Both the position numbers and the translations under genes were made by a program. The notes beneath the pieces were generated by a model, which had not been told where the DNA came from, searched no databases, and saw only the letters and a program-made list of their open reading frames with translations. From Deltaproteobacteria bacterium (GTDB taxonomy: Bacteria; Desulfobacterota; Desulfobaccia; Desulfobaccales; 0-14-0-80-60-11), in the NCBI GenBank assembly GCA_019308625.1, contig JAFDHU010000154.1, forward strand, positions 1 to 6,514: a DNA stretch of 6,514 bases. Direction: 5' to 3'. Each line of letters starts with the position of its first letter. Position 1 is the stretch's first letter. This document shows positions 5,006 to 6,514 of the stretch, one piece after another.

Positions 5006-6219
5006 TGGAACCTGTCCCCGCCTCTGAACTGGCCCAGCGGATGGAGCGCCTGCAGCGCCTGCTGGTCCAGGAAGGCATTGACTTGGCGCTGCTCCGGCAG
5101 CTAACCGATTTGTTTTACTACACCGGCATAGTGGCGGAAGGCTTTCTGGCGGTTCCCGCCACAGGCCAGCCCCGGTTTCTGCTGCGCCGGCCCCGGGAGC
5201 GTCCCACCCTGGGGGAGATGCCTTGGGAGGTGACCTGTTACTCTGACCTTAAGGAGCTTCCCGGCCTGGTGGGCGATCTGGCTCCGGAGACGGCCACCAT
5301 CGGCCTGGAGCTGGACGTGCTGCCGGCGGCCTTGTATCTACGTCTCAAGGAGCAACTGTTTCCCCGGGCCCGGTTCCGGGACCTGTCCCTGCTGGTGCGC
5401 CGCCAGCGCATGGTGAAGAGCAACTACGAGGTGGAGCAGATCAGGCGGGCTGCTGCCCGGTTGGATGAGGCCTTTGCCCAGGTGCCCCAGCTCATCCGAC
5501 CAGGTATGACGGAGCTGGAGCTGGCCGCGGCCCTGGAATACCGCCTGCGTCTCCTGGAGCACCAGGGCATGGTGCGGGTGCGCCGCTGGGACATGGAGAT
5601 GTTTTTCGGCCACGTGCTCTCCGGGGAGTCGGGCCTGGTGGCCGCCTATGTGGACACCCCCAGCGGCGGGGTGGGCTTCAGTGCGGCTTTTCCCCAGGGA
5701 GCCAGCAAGAAGCCCCTCCGGGAGGGCGAGCCCATCAGCATTGACCTGGCTGCCTGCTTCCACGGCTACGTGGCGGATATGACCAGGCTGTATGCCATCC
5801 GGGAGCTGCCCGACCCGGCTTGGCGGGCTTTGGACCTCATCTTGAGGCTTTTTCGCATTTTTGAAGCGGAAGCTCGGGCGGGGGTGCAGCCCGGCGAGCT
5901 TTATCGCCGCCTGCTGGAGGAGGTGCAGCAGGAGGGCCTGGAGGAATATTTTATGGGCCGGGGCGCCGACCGGGTCAGCTTCCTGGGCCACGGCGTGGGC
6001 CTGGAACTGGATGAGCTGCCTATCATCGCCGCCCGCTTCCCCTTCCCCCTGGAGGCTGACATGGTGCTGGCTTTTGAGCCCAAGCTGTTTTTGCCGGGCA
6101 TAGGCATGATCGGCCTGGAGGACACCGGCCGCATCACCAGTCAAGGAGTGGAGTGGCTTACCCAAACTCCCCGGCGGGTGAAGGAGTGGAGTGGCTTACC
6201 CAAACTCCCCGGCGGGTGA
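5005..6219 (+). CDS. Divergent M24-family metallopeptidase (Xaa-Pro peptidase/creatinase-like) with altered C-terminus
   Basis: A 404-residue protein; ATG 5005 chosen by Shine-Dalgarno spacing. Residues 1 to about 135 form a creatinase-type N-terminal domain and the rest the pita-bread M24 domain. All five dinuclear metal ligands are visible: D247, D258, H329, E358 and E372. The D-D spacing of 11 and the H-E spacing of 29 equal those of E. coli PepP. However, the positions matching the two PepP non-metal histidines hold P230 and D336, so this is a divergent branch. Activity may be cleavage before proline in short peptides, or something else. No signal peptide is seen, so it should be cytoplasmic. 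The last residues are abnormal: a perfect 38-bp tandem duplication (6143-6218) shifts the frame after LTQTPRRV, giving KEWSGLPKLPGG and a stop at 6217-6219. Without it the gene would end VTII with a stop at 6228-6230. It is the last gene of the operon. Confidence 0.93.
   Translation: MEPVPASELAQRMERLQRLLVQEGIDLALLRQLTDLFYYTGIVAEGFLAVPATGQPRFLLRRPRERPTLGEMPWEVTCYSDLKELPGLVGDLAPETATIGLELDVLPAALYLRLKEQLFPRARFRDLSLLVRRQRMVKSNYEVEQIRRAAARLDEAFAQVPQLIRPGMTELELAAALEYRLRLLEHQGMVRVRRWDMEMFFGHVLSGESGLVAAYVDTPSGGVGFSAAFPQGASKKPLREGEPISIDLAACFHGYVADMTRLYAIRELPDPAWRALDLILRLFRIFEAEARAGVQPGELYRRLLEEVQQEGLEEYFMGRGADRVSFLGHGVGLELDELPIIAARFPFPLEADMVLAFEPKLFLPGIGMIGLEDTGRITSQGVEWLTQTPRRVKEWSGLPKLPGG
6143..6218 (+). 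repeat. Perfect 38-bp tandem duplication at the 3' end of the M24 gene
   Basis: The 38 bases at 6143-6180 are repeated without a mismatch at 6181-6218, directly abutting. Because 38 is not a multiple of three, the second copy is read in another frame and supplies a premature stop. The lack of any mismatch implies a very recent event such as replication slippage, or an assembly artefact. Confidence 0.97.
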
Positions 6220-6246
6220 CCATTATCTGAGTCCTGCCGGCAAAAA

Positions 6247-6272
6247 TGTCCGGTGTTGAACTTGGCCGGACA
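6247..6272 (+). repeat. Hairpin TGTCCGG / CCGGACA before the deacetylase gene
   Basis: A perfect 7-bp inverted repeat (6247-6253 and 6266-6272) with a 12-base loop. It sits between the M24 stop and the ATG at 6285. No clear T-tract follows, so it is at most a weak terminator; it could also influence translation of the next gene. Confidence 0.5.
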
Positions 6273-6284
6273 GCGTCCGCCTTT

Positions 6285-6514
6285 ATGATATCAGTTCCCC
6301 AAACCGTCTGCGTGCTTTGCTCTTTCTCCCTGCTATGGCTGGGAGCCACCCCTGCTTTGGGGAGGTCTCAGGTGTTCATCGTGCACGGCTCCTCCCAAGT
6401 CAGGCGCCTAGCTCTCACCTTTGATGACGGCCCCTCCCCCTATACCCGAAAGATCTTGTCCGTGCTCCAGCGTCACCAGGCCAAGGCCACCTTTTTTGTG
6501 CTGGGTTGCCACGC
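6285..6514 (+). CDS. Polysaccharide deacetylase (NodB-fold), 3'-partial, probably exported
   Basis: 76 complete codons are visible before the window ends. Numbering from the ATG at 6285, residues 8-26 form a hydrophobic stretch ending ATPALG, which looks like a signal peptide. Then comes LALTFDDGPSPYT with D47 and D48, the NodB motif 1 that supplies the catalytic base and a metal ligand, followed by the ATFFVLG strand typical of the fold. Known members remove acetyl groups from peptidoglycan, chitin-like or exopolysaccharide GlcNAc; which one cannot be told, and the HxxxH motif lies beyond the edge. The start is uncertain: ATG 6246 is also in frame and would put the 6247-6272 hairpin inside the gene; neither ATG has a clear Shine-Dalgarno. 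It begins shortly after the M24 gene and may be read through from that operon. Confidence 0.85.
   Translation, partial: MISVPQTVCVLCSFSLLWLGATPALGRSQVFIVHGSSQVRRLALTFDDGPSPYTRKILSVLQRHQAKATFFVLGCH

Noticed and set aside
5338..6165. Minus-strand open frame of 275 codons
   Set aside because: Antisense to the well-supported M24 gene; rich in H, Q and G as expected of a shadow frame.

Overview
The window is GC-rich, densely packed DNA from a bacterium. Its gene content (a stand-alone HyuA-type hydantoinase/oxoprolinase, a LutB-LutC type LUD iron-sulfur protein and a divergent M24 peptidase) suggests an anaerobic Desulfobacterota (deltaproteobacterial) genome. That assignment is inference from gene families and base composition only. 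All supported genes lie on the + strand.

Bases 1-1809 hold most of a HyuA-family gene. It enters from the left edge, and its C-terminus appears cut short and replaced by a short unrelated tail. Bases 1810-2380 are a visibly AT-richer, gene-free stretch. This stretch contains a near-perfect intrinsic terminator (2021-2058), two crossing inverted repeats just upstream of it, two further hairpins, a weak promoter candidate and a short direct repeat. It may hold a small RNA, an attenuator or the scar of an insertion.

Bases 2381-6219 form a tight three-gene operon: an unrecognised protein with three membrane segments, a fused LutB-LutC iron-sulfur protein starting at TTG, and an M24-family metallopeptidase overlapping it by one base. 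In all three genes the Shine-Dalgarno position favours a start slightly downstream of the longest possible one. The LutBC fusion suggests redox chemistry on a lactate-like 2-hydroxyacid or electron transfer near the membrane, but no LutA/LldE partner is in view. The M24 protein keeps all five metal ligands but lacks the two non-metal histidines of classical aminopeptidase P.

The clearest anomaly is a perfect 38-bp tandem duplication at the very end of the M24 gene (6143-6218). It changes the reading frame and swaps the original short C-terminus for a new one. Downstream, the window ends inside the start of a polysaccharide deacetylase (NodB-fold) gene with a signal-peptide-like N-terminus.

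No CRISPR array, tRNA, rRNA, transposase or recognisable defence system was found.
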